Source: Paracoccaceae bacterium (GTDB taxonomy: Bacteria; Pseudomonadota; Alphaproteobacteria; Rhodobacterales; Rhodobacteraceae). Taken from it: DNA of 62,575 nt. Below are positions 32,906-42,173 of this stretch, one piece after another (position 1 is the first letter of the stretch; each line of letters starts with the position of its first letter). The notes below the pieces were generated by a model that did not search any database, had not been told where the DNA came from, and saw nothing but the letters and a program-made list of their open reading frames with translations. Position numbers and translations under genes: made by a program. Location of the stretch: the NCBI GenBank assembly GCA_021647745.1, contig JAKIUB010000015.1, positions 1-62,575 of the forward strand, written 5' to 3'.

Positions 32906-35521
32906 GTGGCGAAACCAACCATAACCCCGATGATGGAACAATATCTTGGTATCAAGGCGCGCTACCCTGATGCGCTGCTGTTTTACCGCATGGGGGATTT
33001 TTACGAGCTGTTTTTTGATGATGCCAAAGCGGCCTCGGCCGCGCTCGATATCGCTCTGACCAAACGCGGTAAGCACGAGGGGGAGGATATCGCCATGTGC
33101 GGCGTGCCCCATCACGCTGCCGAGGGCTATTTGCTGACGCTGATCCGCAAGGGGTTTCGGGTGGCGGTTTGTGAACAGATGGAATCCCCCAAGGAGGCCA
33201 AAAAGCGTGGTTACAAGGCGATTGTGAAGCGCGATGTGGTGCGCCTTGTCACCCCCGGCACTCTGACGGAAGATAGCCTGTTAGAGGCACGGGCGCATAA
33301 CTATTTGGTCTCGCTAATAGAATTAAGGGATGAATATGGCGTGGCCTGGGTCGATGTCTCGACTGGTGATTTTATGGTCAGCACAGTCAGCACACTGATG
33401 CTTGAGCCGCTTTTGGCGCGACTCACCCCCAAAGAGCTGCTGGTTTCACAAAATATTGCCACTACGCTGCGTAGCCGGTTGGAAAATGCTGCCTATGTAC
33501 CAACCCTGCTTGCACCTTCGGTATTTGATAGTGAATCCGCCAAAATCCGGCTGGGAAAGCTGTTCGAGGTGGCCTCTCTTGACGGGTTTGGGCAGTTTAG
33601 CCGCCCCGAGCTGGCAGCAATGGGCGCGCTAACCGATTATCTGGAACTAACCCAATGTGGCAAGCTGCCGCTTTTGCGCCCCCCCTTGCAAGAAAGCCCG
33701 GGCAGCCGTATGCAGATAGACGCTTCAACCCGGCGCAACCTCGAACTGGTACGCACTCTTTCCGGTAGTAAATCTGGCGCATTGCTTTCAGTAATTGACC
33801 GCACTCTGACCGGTGGTGGTGCAAGATTGTTGGAAAGCCGCCTCACCAGCCCTTCCAATGACCGGCCTACCATCACACATCGGCTTGATATGGTTGAAGG
33901 TTTTGTCGATGACCCGCGCATCAGCGCCGATATTCGCGCCCGCCTTGCCCAGGTGCCGGATATGGAGCGCTCCCTCTCAAGGCTGGCGCTTGAGCGCGGC
34001 GGACCGCGAGATCTGGGTGCAATTCGTACTGCGCTTGAACATGCAGCAGCTATTGCCAGCAATTTTATAAATACCGACCTACCCGAAGGCACCCTAAGCG
34101 AGCTTTCGCAGATGCAAGGGCATGAAGCGCTGATCTCTCTGCTCGGTGAAGCGCTAATAGCCGAGCCACCGCTATTGGCCCGTGATGGCGGTTTTGTAGC
34201 TGAAGGTTTTGTAGAAGAGTTGGACGAGGCGCGAAAACTGCGTGACGAGGGCCGCGGGGTGATTGCGGCAATGCAAGCGGAGTTTGCCGGTGAAACCGGT
34301 ATTAATGCCCTTAAAATAAAGCATAATAATGTATTGGGTTATTTTATAGAAACTCCCGCTACCCACGCGGATAAAATGCTCGCCCCCCCCCACTCGGAAA
34401 AATTTATCCACCGTCAGACCACGGCCAATGCGGTACGGTTTACCACGGTGGATCTTTCAGAGCTGGAAACCGGAATATTGAACGCAAGCGGGCGGGCGTT
34501 GGAGATAGAAAAACGGGTATTTGAAAATCTGCGCAGTGCCGTTATGACTGAAGCAGCCATGCTTTCAAATGTGGCGCAAGCATTAGCAAAGATTGATCTA
34601 GCGACAGCATTGGCACTACTGGCAGTTGAAGAAAACTGGACCCGGCCCAAAATTGACGGCTCACGCGCATTTAAAATAAAATTAGGGCGCCACCCCGTGG
34701 TGGAGACGGCTTTGCGTGCATCCGGCAAGCCGTTTGTTGCCAATGATTGTGATTTAAGCGCTGATAAAAAACCGGTATGGCTGCTTACAGGACCAAATAT
34801 GGCCGGCAAATCCACCTTTTTACGCCAAAATGCGATTATTGTAATATTGGCACAAATGGGGGCTTTTGTACCGGCAGCTTCGGCCCATATCGGGTTGGTA
34901 GACCAGCTTTTCAGCCGGGTTGGCGCAGCGGATGATTTGGCGCGGGGACAATCAACCTTCATGGTCGAGATGGTGGAAACGGCCGCAATATTGAATCAGG
35001 CAGGGGAGCGCGCACTGGTTATTCTTGATGAGATCGGGCGTGGCACCGCCACATATGACGGACTTTCCATTGCATGGGCTACGCTAGAAAACCTGCACGA
35101 GGTTAATCAGTGTCGTACACTTTTTGCCACACATTATCATGAACTTACCGCGCTCTCGGAAAAGCTTTCCGGATTACATAATGCCACCGTTTCTGTGCGC
35201 GAATGGCGGGGTGATGTTATATTTTTACACGAGGTGGTAGCTGGTGCCGCCGACCGGTCTTACGGGGTGCAAGTAGCCAAGCTTGCCGGGTTGCCAAAAC
35301 CAGTGATTACCCGTGCAAGGGCGGTTCTCGGTATGTTGGAAAAGCGGGAACGAGAAGGGTTAGGAAAAGTGCTGATCGATGATCTACCGCTATTTGGTAC
35401 GGCACAACCTGTGCCGGTGCAGGAATCAGAAGTAGAAATGATGCTGGCCAAAATATCGCCTGACGAGCTTTCTCCACGCGAGGCTTTGGCTTTGATTTAT
35501 GCCCTCAAGGGTAAAGTTTAA
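32906..35521 (+). CDS. mutS: DNA mismatch repair protein MutS
   Basis: An 871-residue mismatch-recognition ATPase. It starts with GTG at 32906, preceded by GAGGAAA. The N-terminal mismatch-binding motif is in LLFYRMGDFYELFFDDA (Phe-x-Glu type). The ATPase part has Walker A GPNMAGKSTFLRQ, Walker B VILDEIGRGTATYDG, and FATHYHELTALS. The length is typical of MutS I. No mutL is in the window. The 3' half of the gene looks somewhat richer in A+T than the 5' half. Confidence 0.97.
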   Translation: MAKPTITPMMEQYLGIKARYPDALLFYRMGDFYELFFDDAKAASAALDIALTKRGKHEGEDIAMCGVPHHAAEGYLLTLIRKGFRVAVCEQMESPKEAKKRGYKAIVKRDVVRLVTPGTLTEDSLLEARAHNYLVSLIELRDEYGVAWVDVSTGDFMVSTVSTLMLEPLLARLTPKELLVSQNIATTLRSRLENAAYVPTLLAPSVFDSESAKIRLGKLFEVASLDGFGQFSRPELAAMGALTDYLELTQCGKLPLLRPPLQESPGSRMQIDASTRRNLELVRTLSGSKSGALLSVIDRTLTGGGARLLESRLTSPSNDRPTITHRLDMVEGFVDDPRISADIRARLAQVPDMERSLSRLALERGGPRDLGAIRTALEHAAAIASNFINTDLPEGTLSELSQMQGHEALISLLGEALIAEPPLLARDGGFVAEGFVEELDEARKLRDEGRGVIAAMQAEFAGETGINALKIKHNNVLGYFIETPATHADKMLAPPHSEKFIHRQTTANAVRFTTVDLSELETGILNASGRALEIEKRVFENLRSAVMTEAAMLSNVAQALAKIDLATALALLAVEENWTRPKIDGSRAFKIKLGRHPVVETALRASGKPFVANDCDLSADKKPVWLLTGPNMAGKSTFLRQNAIIVILAQMGAFVPAASAHIGLVDQLFSRVGAADDLARGQSTFMVEMVETAAILNQAGERALVILDEIGRGTATYDGLSIAWATLENLHEVNQCRTLFATHYHELTALSEKLSGLHNATVSVREWRGDVIFLHEVVAGAADRSYGVQVAKLAGLPKPVITRARAVLGMLEKREREGLGKVLIDDLPLFGTAQPVPVQESEVEMMLAKISPDELSPREALALIYALKGKV

Positions 35522-35580
35522 GGGGCTGTCCGCCCCCCTTGCTTCGCAATTTATCCTACGGGTATTGCGCAGAAAAGACG

Positions 35581-36165
35581 CTATTCTTCTTTTGGAGCTT
35601 CAGGTTTTACCGGATCCGTATTGGATGACACCCCGACCTGCGCGGCGCGGATCAGGCGCTCAGCTATGGTGAAGCCCGGCGCCATTGTCTGGATAATGGT
35701 ACCTTTTAGCGTGTTGGGCACGGGAGCTTCGAACATGGCTTGATGTAATTTTGGGTTAAATTTATCACCATTCTTTGGTTCTACCTTGACGATTTTGTGC
35801 TTTTCAAACACCGAAAGAAGCTCCCGCTGGGTCAGCTCCAGCCCTTCGGTCAGGGCTTTATTTTCTTCGCGCAGCTTTTCATCAATGCTTTCCAGCGCGC
35901 GGCTTAGGTTATCGTGCACAGACAGCAGATCGCGGGCAAGTTTTGTGCCGCCGTAAGCCTCAGCCTCGCGGCGGTCACGCTCGCCGCGCTTGCGGATATT
36001 TTCGGTCTCGGCCATGGCGCGCATCAGCCGGTCTTTTAGCTGGCGGTTTTCGCCTTCCAGCTCCTCCACCGAGGGCGGCTCAAGATCAGCCAATTCCTGC
36101 TCTTCCATTTCGGCTTCGATATCCTCGATATCATCTAAAAAACCGTTTTCTTTATCATTATTCAT
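35581..36165 (-). CDS. grpE: Nucleotide exchange factor GrpE
   Basis: A 194-residue co-chaperone that releases ADP from DnaK. An acidic N-terminal tail is followed by a long coiled coil (LEGENRQLKDRLMRAMAETENIRKRGERDRREAEA, about residues 35-75) and the C-terminal beta-wing domain with KHKIVKVEPKNGDKFNPKLHQAM. It lies 4 bp downstream of hrcA on the same strand. The pair is separated from dnaK-dnaJ by several unrelated genes. It is convergent with mutS. Confidence 0.97.
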   Translation of the reverse strand: MNNDKENGFLDDIEDIEAEMEEQELADLEPPSVEELEGENRQLKDRLMRAMAETENIRKRGERDRREAEAYGGTKLARDLLSVHDNLSRALESIDEKLREENKALTEGLELTQRELLSVFEKHKIVKVEPKNGDKFNPKLHQAMFEAPVPNTLKGTIIQTMAPGFTIAERLIRAAQVGVSSNTDPVKPEAPKEE

Positions 36166-36169
36166 TTTT

Positions 36170-37243
36170 TCACCTCTGTCTTGGCGATGTTGATATCAAA
36201 CGGCCCATCAATTGCGCGGTATAATCCACTATCGGGACAATACGCGCATAGTTTAAATGTGTGGGACCGATGACACCAACCGCGCCAACAATTTTTCGCT
36301 CACTGTTCATATAGGGAGAAACCACCAAAGAGGAACCCGAAAGTGAGAAAAGTTTGTTCTCCGAGCCGATAAAAACCCGAACACCATCCCCCGCCTCCGT
36401 CAGGTTCAAAAGGTTTTCAAGGTCTCGCTTACGTTCAAGATCATCAAATAACAGCCTGATGCGCTCTATATCTTCTTCATTGGCGTTTTCTTCCAACAGG
36501 TTGGCGCGCCCGCGCACGATCAGCCGCTCAGGGAGGCCCTCGGGGGTTTCAGCCCACATTGCCACCCCCATCTGTATCAGTTTTTGCGATAACGTGTTGA
36601 GTTCATTTTGGTTTTTTAACACTTCACGTGAAACAATATCGCGAAACTCGTTAACTGTATGGCCTTCCATGACCGCATTCAGGAAATTTGCCGCTTCTCG
36701 CATTGCTGACGGAGTCATACCTGTTGGCGGAGTAAATATCCGGTTTTCGACCTGGCCGTCTGCGGTTACCAGCACCACCAGTGCCCGCTCCGGCCCGAGG
36801 GAAACAAACTCGATATGTTTGATCACTGCTTCTGTTTTTGGCGCCAAGACAAGGCTGGCGCCTTGGGTAAGACCCGAAAGCATGCTGCCCGCGCGATCCA
36901 GAGCGAACTGGATATCCGTAGAATTCTCCGGCATGGATTTCTCTATCTCGTCGCGGTCCACCCCGGAAACACCACCGATTTCAAGCAGGCCGTCCACAAA
37001 CAGGCGCAGCCCCTGTTGGGTCGGCAATCTGCCCGCCGAAGTATGGGGGCTATTGAGCAGACCAAGATGCTCGAGATCTTGCATAGTGTTGCGAATGGTT
37101 GCAGCAGAAACCTGCTCGGCCAGCTGCCGGCTAAGCGTGCGGGAGCCGACCGGCTCGCCGCTATCAAGGTAGGATTCGACAATCAGCCGGAACACCTCGC
37201 GGGAACGGTCGTTTAACTCGGAAAGTGGTGTTGTTTGTCTCAT
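36170..37243 (-). CDS. hrcA: Heat-inducible transcription repressor HrcA
   Basis: A 357-residue repressor that binds CIRCE elements and responds to GroEL availability. The N-terminal winged helix is seen in FRLIVESYLDSGEPVGSRTLSRQL and VSAATIRNTMQDLEHLGLL. The rest is the long HrcA effector domain (PYMNSERKIVGAVGVIGPTHLNYARIVPIVDY near the C-terminus). groES/groEL are not in the window. A good sigma-70-like promoter lies upstream. A degenerate parS-like palindrome occurs inside the gene at 36620-36635. Confidence 0.96.
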   Translation of the reverse strand: MRQTTPLSELNDRSREVFRLIVESYLDSGEPVGSRTLSRQLAEQVSAATIRNTMQDLEHLGLLNSPHTSAGRLPTQQGLRLFVDGLLEIGGVSGVDRDEIEKSMPENSTDIQFALDRAGSMLSGLTQGASLVLAPKTEAVIKHIEFVSLGPERALVVLVTADGQVENRIFTPPTGMTPSAMREAANFLNAVMEGHTVNEFRDIVSREVLKNQNELNTLSQKLIQMGVAMWAETPEGLPERLIVRGRANLLEENANEEDIERIRLLFDDLERKRDLENLLNLTEAGDGVRVFIGSENKLFSLSGSSLVVSPYMNSERKIVGAVGVIGPTHLNYARIVPIVDYTAQLMGRLISTSPRQR

Positions 37244-37263
37244 ATATATCTCGCTTTGAAGCG

Positions 37264-37292
37264 AAAATAGGCGCTAGGGGGCGTGCGGTCAA
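37264..37292 (-). promoter_or_regulatory. Predicted sigma-70 promoter of hrcA-grpE
   Basis: Read on the minus strand, TTGACC (37292-37287) is 17 bp from TATTTT (37269-37264). The -10 ends about 20 bp before the hrcA start codon, so the 5' leader would be short. Confidence 0.5.
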
Positions 37293-37351
37293 TGCTGGAC
37301 GGCAGGCTTGGCCCGCGCTATGACTAAAGCGAATAATTTCAGGAGATACCC

Positions 37352-38068
37352 ATGCGCCCTTCAGGCCGGACCACAGATGCAATGCGCGATGTTGTGATCG
37401 AAACCAATGTGACAAAGCACGCTGAAGGCTCTTGCCTGATCAAATGCGGCGATACCCATGTGCTGTGCACTGCCAGCCTGGAAACACGGGTACCGCCATG
37501 GCTGCGCAATACCGGGCTAGGATGGGTCACGGCCGAATACGGCATGCTGCCGCGCTCGACCGGATCAAGGATGAGGCGCGAGGCGACTGCTGGTAAGCAA
37601 TCCGGTAGAACACAAGAGATTCAACGCCTTATCGGGCGAAGCCTGCGCGCGGGGGTTGACAGGGTGGCACTGGGTGAGCGGCAAATCACGGTCGATTGTG
37701 ATGTGATACAGGCAGATGGCGGCACACGCTGTGCCTCTATCACCGGCGGCTGGGTGGCGCTGCGGCTTGCGGTAAACCAGCTGATGAAATCGGGTGAAAT
37801 CTCGCAAGATCCTCTGATTGACCATGTAGCGGCCGTATCTTGCGGGATATATGGGGGCCAAACGGTGCTTGACCTTGACTACCTTGAAGACTCAGATGCC
37901 GGAACCGACGCCAATTTTGTCATGACCGGTGCGGGGGGCCTGGTCGAAATTCAGGGTTCTGCAGAAGGGGCAACATTTAGTCGTGATGAGTTTAACCAAT
38001 TGATGGACTTGGCAGAAAAGGGTATCGGCGAGCTGGTCGCCGCCCAGAAAGCAGCGGTGAATGCGTAA
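37352..38068 (+). CDS. rph: Ribonuclease PH
   Basis: A 238-residue phosphorolytic exoribonuclease that trims tRNA 3' ends. The family blocks are plain: MRPSGRTTDAMRDV at the start, CSCG-like KCGDTHVLCTASLE, GWVTAEYGMLPRSTGSRMRRE, IGRSLRAGVD and DCDVIQADGGTRCASITGG. CAGGAG lies 7 nt before the ATG. It is divergent from hrcA. rdgB begins inside its last codons (8-bp overlap), a common bacterial pair. Confidence 0.98.
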   Translation: MRPSGRTTDAMRDVVIETNVTKHAEGSCLIKCGDTHVLCTASLETRVPPWLRNTGLGWVTAEYGMLPRSTGSRMRREATAGKQSGRTQEIQRLIGRSLRAGVDRVALGERQITVDCDVIQADGGTRCASITGGWVALRLAVNQLMKSGEISQDPLIDHVAAVSCGIYGGQTVLDLDYLEDSDAGTDANFVMTGAGGLVEIQGSAEGATFSRDEFNQLMDLAEKGIGELVAAQKAAVNA

Positions 38069-38669
38069 GCTAACCGGCAAACTGGTGGTGGCGAGCCATA
38101 ATACCGGCAAGCTTGAGGAAATCGCTCGCCTGATGGCGCCTTTTGGTATTGAAACCGTATCCGCCGGCAAGCTTGGCTATGATGAACCCGAAGAGACCGA
38201 AGACACATTTATTGGCAATGCCCGTATAAAAGCCCATTATGCCGCAAAAAAAAGCGGCTTGCCGGCACTGGCGGATGATAGCGGCATTATGGTTGACGCG
38301 CTTGGTGGTGCCCCCGGGGTCTATACAGCGGACTGGGCCGAAACACCGAATGGCCGGGATTTTGTCATGGCTATGACCAAAACGTGGCATGAGCTTGAAG
38401 CCATAAATGCCCCTACCCCACGAACGGCCCGTTTTTGCTCGACCCTTGTTTTGGCTTGGCCTGACGGGCATGACGAGGTGTTTGAAGGGGTGATAGAGGG
38501 GCAGGTTGTTTGGCCAATGCAGGGAGAACAGGGGCATGGCTATGACCCAATTTTTCAACCTGACGGGTATTCTATCACCTTTGGCGAAATGGACCGTTGG
38601 GAAAAAAACCGGATAAGCCATCGCGCACGCGCCTTTAAGAAACTCGTATCCGGTTGTTTTAATGCCTGA
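38061..38669 (+). CDS. rdgB: dITP/XTP pyrophosphatase RdgB
   Basis: A 202-residue housecleaning enzyme that removes non-canonical purine triphosphates. Motifs: ASHNTGKLEEI (residues about 12-22), PALADDSGIMVDALGGAPGVY, and the C-terminal SHRARAF. The start overlaps rph by 8 bp, and the end overlaps the RidA-like gene by 8 bp. The Ham1/RdgB family length is usual. Confidence 0.96.
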   Translation: MRKLTGKLVVASHNTGKLEEIARLMAPFGIETVSAGKLGYDEPEETEDTFIGNARIKAHYAAKKSGLPALADDSGIMVDALGGAPGVYTADWAETPNGRDFVMAMTKTWHELEAINAPTPRTARFCSTLVLAWPDGHDEVFEGVIEGQVVWPMQGEQGHGYDPIFQPDGYSITFGEMDRWEKNRISHRARAFKKLVSGCFNA

Positions 38670-39051
38670 ATACTCAAGAACCCTTATATCTACCCGATCT
38701 CCGTTTGAAGCAGAAATGAGCTATAGCCGCGCCGTTGTGCAGGGGGGGTGGTGTTTTGTTTCAGGGGTTACGGGGTATGATTATCAAAGCATGAAGATGC
38801 CAAAAACCGTGGATGCGCAAACAAGAAACTGCTTTAAGACAATCAAAAAAGTGCTGAATGAAGCCGGTTTTGAAATGAAAGATATCGTACGGGTGCAATA
38901 TATGGTGGTGAGTGCCGGTTTAGTGAAAGATCTGGCGCCAGCCCTGTCTGATTTTCTCGGAGATATCCGACCAGCGGCAACTATGATTATTGCCGGGTTG
39001 ATAAAACCTGAAATGTTGGTTGAAATAGAGGTAACCGCTTTTGTCGGATGA
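38662..39051 (+). CDS. RidA family protein
   Basis: A 129-residue YjgF/RidA-fold protein. RidA enzymes deaminate reactive enamine/imine intermediates as trimers. The family motif is seen as GGWCFVSGVTGYD near residue 28 and in IRPAATMIIAGLIKPEMLVEIEVTAF, where the conserved Arg and Glu of the C-terminal signature are present. The substitution pattern differs from classical RidA, so it may be one of the Rid2-7 subgroups. It overlaps rdgB by 8 bp and hemW by 11 bp. Confidence 0.85.
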   Translation: MPEYSRTLISTRSPFEAEMSYSRAVVQGGWCFVSGVTGYDYQSMKMPKTVDAQTRNCFKTIKKVLNEAGFEMKDIVRVQYMVVSAGLVKDLAPALSDFLGDIRPAATMIIAGLIKPEMLVEIEVTAFVG

Positions 39052-40198
39052 TTGGAGACAGGGCGGGTTTGGCGTCTATATTCATTGGCCCTATTGCCTT
39101 GCCAAATGCCCTTACTGCGATTTTAACAGCCATGTTTCAAATGAAGTGAACCACGCACATTGGCGTGCGGCACTTCTTTCCGAGCTTCGATATACAGCAA
39201 GCCTGACAGGGCCGCGGCGGGTGGATAGCGTGTTTTTTGGCGGAGGCACACCGAGCCTGATGGAAGCAAAAACCGTTTCTGCTCTAATTGAGGAAATAGA
39301 TCGGCTATGGGGCCTGAAACCTGGCGCCGAGATTACCCTTGAGGCCAACCCCACATCGGTAGAGGCTGATAAGTTTGCTGATTTTTCTATCGCGGGGGTA
39401 AACCGTATTTCTATGGGAATACAATCTCTTAACGATGACGCTTTAAGATCCCTTGGCAGAATGCACAGTGTATCAGAAGCTTTATCTGCATTTGAAATTG
39501 CCAAAAAACAGTTCTCGAAGGTTAGCTTTGATCTCATATATGCTCGACAACGACAAACCGCCAAAGCATGGTTTTCAGAGTTGGAACAGGCACTTGAACT
39601 AGCGGTCGATCACCTCTCGCTATATCAGTTAACTATCGAAAACGGCACGCGCTTTGGAGAACTGTTCAAAAGGGGAAAATTGCGCGGCCTACCCGAGGAC
39701 GATGCGGCAGCGGATATGTATATCGGCACGCAGCAGGTTTGTGCCGATTACGGACTGCTGCCCTATGAAATTTCCAACTACGCAAAACTTGGGGCTGAAA
39801 GCCGCCATAATTTAATCTATTGGCGCTACGGAGATTATGCCGGAATAGGCCCCGGTGCCCATGCCCGCCTGACCCTCGATGGCCAAAAAACTGCAATGCA
39901 TACAGAAAAAAACCCTGCGAAATGGCTTAAAATGATAGAAAAATACGGAAATGGTTATTTTCCCTCAGAAGTACTGAACCCCGAGGATCAGGGAATTGAG
40001 TATCTGATGATGTCTATGCGGCTGACCGAGGGGAGCGATATGCGCCGGTTTGAAAGCCTGTCCGGCACGGGTGTTTCGGCTTCCAAAATACAGAATCTAG
40101 AAAATATGGGCATGATACACAACCGGAATGGTAGATTGATCGCGACAGAAAAGGGGCGGCCGTTGCTAAATTCCATTTTGTCTGAATTACTGGCCTAA
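39041..40198 (+). CDS. hemW: Radical SAM heme chaperone HemW
   Basis: A 385-residue protein, formerly annotated as coproporphyrinogen III oxidase-like. The radical SAM cluster is CLAKCPYC with Cys19, Cys23 and Cys26. The extra Cys of true HemN oxidases is missing; Phe28 follows as in HemW. It probably inserts heme into respiratory enzymes. The start is a TTG at 39041 (giving MSDDWRQGGFGVYIHW), overlapping the RidA gene. The HemW C-terminal domain is complete. Confidence 0.93.
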   Translation: MSDDWRQGGFGVYIHWPYCLAKCPYCDFNSHVSNEVNHAHWRAALLSELRYTASLTGPRRVDSVFFGGGTPSLMEAKTVSALIEEIDRLWGLKPGAEITLEANPTSVEADKFADFSIAGVNRISMGIQSLNDDALRSLGRMHSVSEALSAFEIAKKQFSKVSFDLIYARQRQTAKAWFSELEQALELAVDHLSLYQLTIENGTRFGELFKRGKLRGLPEDDAAADMYIGTQQVCADYGLLPYEISNYAKLGAESRHNLIYWRYGDYAGIGPGAHARLTLDGQKTAMHTEKNPAKWLKMIEKYGNGYFPSEVLNPEDQGIEYLMMSMRLTEGSDMRRFESLSGTGVSASKIQNLENMGMIHNRNGRLIATEKGRPLLNSILSELLA

Positions 40199-40201
40199 AT
40201 C

Positions 40202-40484
40202 ATGGCAGCCGCAAAACTTTTTGGCTTATTGTCGGTGTCAGCGCCCTCACCCTTGGCACGCTGGGGGTATTCTTACCCCTATTACCAACTGTCCTCTTCT
40301 ACCTTCTTGCAGCTTTCAGGTTTTCAAAATCATCAAACATCGCGCCAATCTTGCAGCCTTAAGTGCGATGTCCGCTTCAATTCTACTGGCGACTTGGCTA
40401 CAAGTTCCGCTGATATTTCTGGCAATCCAGGTTATTTTCCTTGGTTTTGTCTGAATATTCATCTGGCGACAAAAGGAAGGCTAA
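40202..40484 (+). pseudogene. Decayed DUF454 (YbaN-like) membrane protein gene
   Basis: Two frames each hold half of a DUF454 protein. The frame of 40201 gives FWLIVGVSALTLGTLGVFLP and then LLPTVLFYLLAAFRFSKSS, stopping at 40360. The frame of 40203 gives LAALSAMSASILLATWLQVP and then LIFLAIQVIFLGFV, an in-frame TGA at 40452, then IFIWRQKEG and TAA. The middle of the family (about 25-30 residues) is missing. The ATG at 40202 is out of frame with both. So there are at least three lesions: a start frameshift, an internal deletion/frameshift near 40330-40350, and a nonsense codon. The end overlaps parB by 4 bp. The intact 96-codon frame from 40202 reads neither half. Confidence 0.75.
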
Positions 40485-41359
40485 CGGCTTAGAAGTTGGC
40501 ATAGAGCATCCAGCTCCTCAAGGGTCGAATAAGAAATCTTCAACTCACCCTTGCCCGAAGAATGGCGGTGATCAATCGACACCTTCATTCGTAATTGCGC
40601 GCTCAGGTCATTTTCTATGGCTCTGGTATCAGCATCCTTCGGGGGCTGAAGCTGTCGCTTTTGTGAAAGCTGCTTCCCTCCGGATTTTGCCAGTACTTCG
40701 GTTTGCCTAACATTTAGCCCCTTGTTGATAACCGTTCGTGCCAGCGCCGCCGGATTGCTGGCAGGCACCAGCGCCCGCGCATGACCGGCAGAAATCTTCC
40801 CTTCTTTTAGATAGGTGATAACCTCGTCGGGCAAAGTAAGGAGGCGCAAAAGATTAGCAATATGGCTTCTTGACTTGCCAAGAGCCTCGGCCATCTTTTC
40901 CTGTGTGTGGCCAAAACGGTCCATCAACTGGCGATATCCGACAGCCTCCTCCACCGCATTCAGGTCTGCCCGCTGAATATTTTCGATAATTCCCAGCTCA
41001 AGGACCTCTGTGTCGTCAAGCTCGCGAATAATTACCGGTATATCGTGCACTTGCGCCATTTGAGCGGCACGCCAGCGACGCTCACCTGCAACTATCTGAT
41101 ATTCATTGATAATATTTGGGTTTGGGCGGACAATAAGCGGCTGGATAATACCTTTTGCCTGAATGGAGCTTGCCAAGTCCTCCAGGTCGGATTCAGAAAA
41201 GTACCGGCGCGGCTGGTCCGGGTTTGCGTGCAATTTCTCGATCGGCACTGTTTTATCAGCGTAAGGCTGATTCTGCGCCTTGCTACTCCCCAAATCAACA
41301 TCCGCCAAGAGAGTGGAAAGGCCACGGCCAAGGTTTCTGCGCATCGGTTTTTTGGTCAT
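40481..41359 (-). CDS. parB: Chromosome partitioning protein ParB
   Basis: A 292-residue CTP-dependent DNA clamp that loads on parS. The N-terminal region has the ParA-contacting basic start; the ParB/Srx fold includes IVAGERRWRAAQMA with the CTP-binding GERR motif; the helix-turn-helix is in KMAEALGKSRSHIANLLRLL; and the C-terminal dimer domain follows. It lies 4 bp downstream of parA. Two perfect parS sites lie upstream at 42739-42754 and 44637-44652. Confidence 0.97.
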   Translation of the reverse strand: MTKKPMRRNLGRGLSTLLADVDLGSSKAQNQPYADKTVPIEKLHANPDQPRRYFSESDLEDLASSIQAKGIIQPLIVRPNPNIINEYQIVAGERRWRAAQMAQVHDIPVIIRELDDTEVLELGIIENIQRADLNAVEEAVGYRQLMDRFGHTQEKMAEALGKSRSHIANLLRLLTLPDEVITYLKEGKISAGHARALVPASNPAALARTVINKGLNVRQTEVLAKSGGKQLSQKRQLQPPKDADTRAIENDLSAQLRMKVSIDHRHSSGKGELKISYSTLEELDALCQLLSR

Positions 41360-41363
41360 TCTT

Positions 41364-42173
41364 TTATCTTTCAGTTAGCGCTATGGGGTCGTTCATTCTT
41401 CGAAGAAGCTCAGCCGCCAACTTTTGATAGGCGATAGCGCCGGATGATCTATGATCATAAATCAGTGCCGGAATTGAGTGCGATGGCGCCTCGGAAAGTC
41501 GGATATTACGCGGAATCGTAGTCTGGTAGACCAAATCACCAAGGTTGCTACGCACATCCTCTTCCACCTGTCGCGACAAATTGTTTCTTTTGTCAAACAT
41601 TGTCAACACAACACCGTGCAATTCAAGCGCAGGGTTAAGCGATTGCCTGACCTCACGCACCGTCAGCATAAGCTGGGAAAGCCCTTCCAGCGCGAAAAAC
41701 TCGCATTGAAGCGGCACCAACACAGATTTAGCCGCTACCATTGCATTGATAGTAAGAAGGTTTAGAGAGGGCGGACAGTCAATTAAAATATAATCAAAGG
41801 CACAATCAAGCGACTCCTGACTGTAAAGTGCATTTCGAAGGCGTAAAACTCGGTTTTTATCCTCAACAAGATCCACATCTGCCGAGCTAAGATCCACCGT
41901 AGAAGGTGCCACAAAAAGACCTGGCACCGGAGTTTCCTGACTAACATCTTTCAGCAGGGCGTCGCCAAGAAGCAGATCATAAGTTGTAAGCTCCCTGTTT
42001 TCAGGGAAAATACCAAGGCCGGTTGATGCATTCCCCTGAGAATCCAAGTCTATTATCAATACCTTGCGACCAACAGCCGCCAGAGCAGTACCAAGATTAA
42101 TGGCTGTTGTGGTTTTCCCCACCCCGCCTTTTTGGTTAGATACCGCAATAATATGAGGCTGACTATTTGACAC
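41364..42173 (-). CDS. parA: Chromosome partitioning ATPase ParA
   Basis: A 269-residue deviant-Walker ATPase that segregates the origin region. The deviant Walker A is KGGVGKTTTAINLG (residues about 15-28), Walker A' LIIDLDSQGNASTGLG, and Walker B DYILIDCPPSLNLLT. The chromosomal type lacks the N-terminal HTH found in plasmid type Ia proteins. It overlaps rsmG by 11 bp and precedes parB, the usual order near alphaproteobacterial origins. Confidence 0.97.
   Translation of the reverse strand: MSNSQPHIIAVSNQKGGVGKTTTAINLGTALAAVGRKVLIIDLDSQGNASTGLGIFPENRELTTYDLLLGDALLKDVSQETPVPGLFVAPSTVDLSSADVDLVEDKNRVLRLRNALYSQESLDCAFDYILIDCPPSLNLLTINAMVAAKSVLVPLQCEFFALEGLSQLMLTVREVRQSLNPALELHGVVLTMFDKRNNLSRQVEEDVRSNLGDLVYQTTIPRNIRLSEAPSHSIPALIYDHRSSGAIAYQKLAAELLRRMNDPIALTER

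Noticed and set aside
40202..40492. 96-codon intact frame after hemW taken as a real gene
   Set aside because: It has no coherent protein features, while the two other frames hold matching halves of a DUF454 protein; the pseudogene reading explains the region better.
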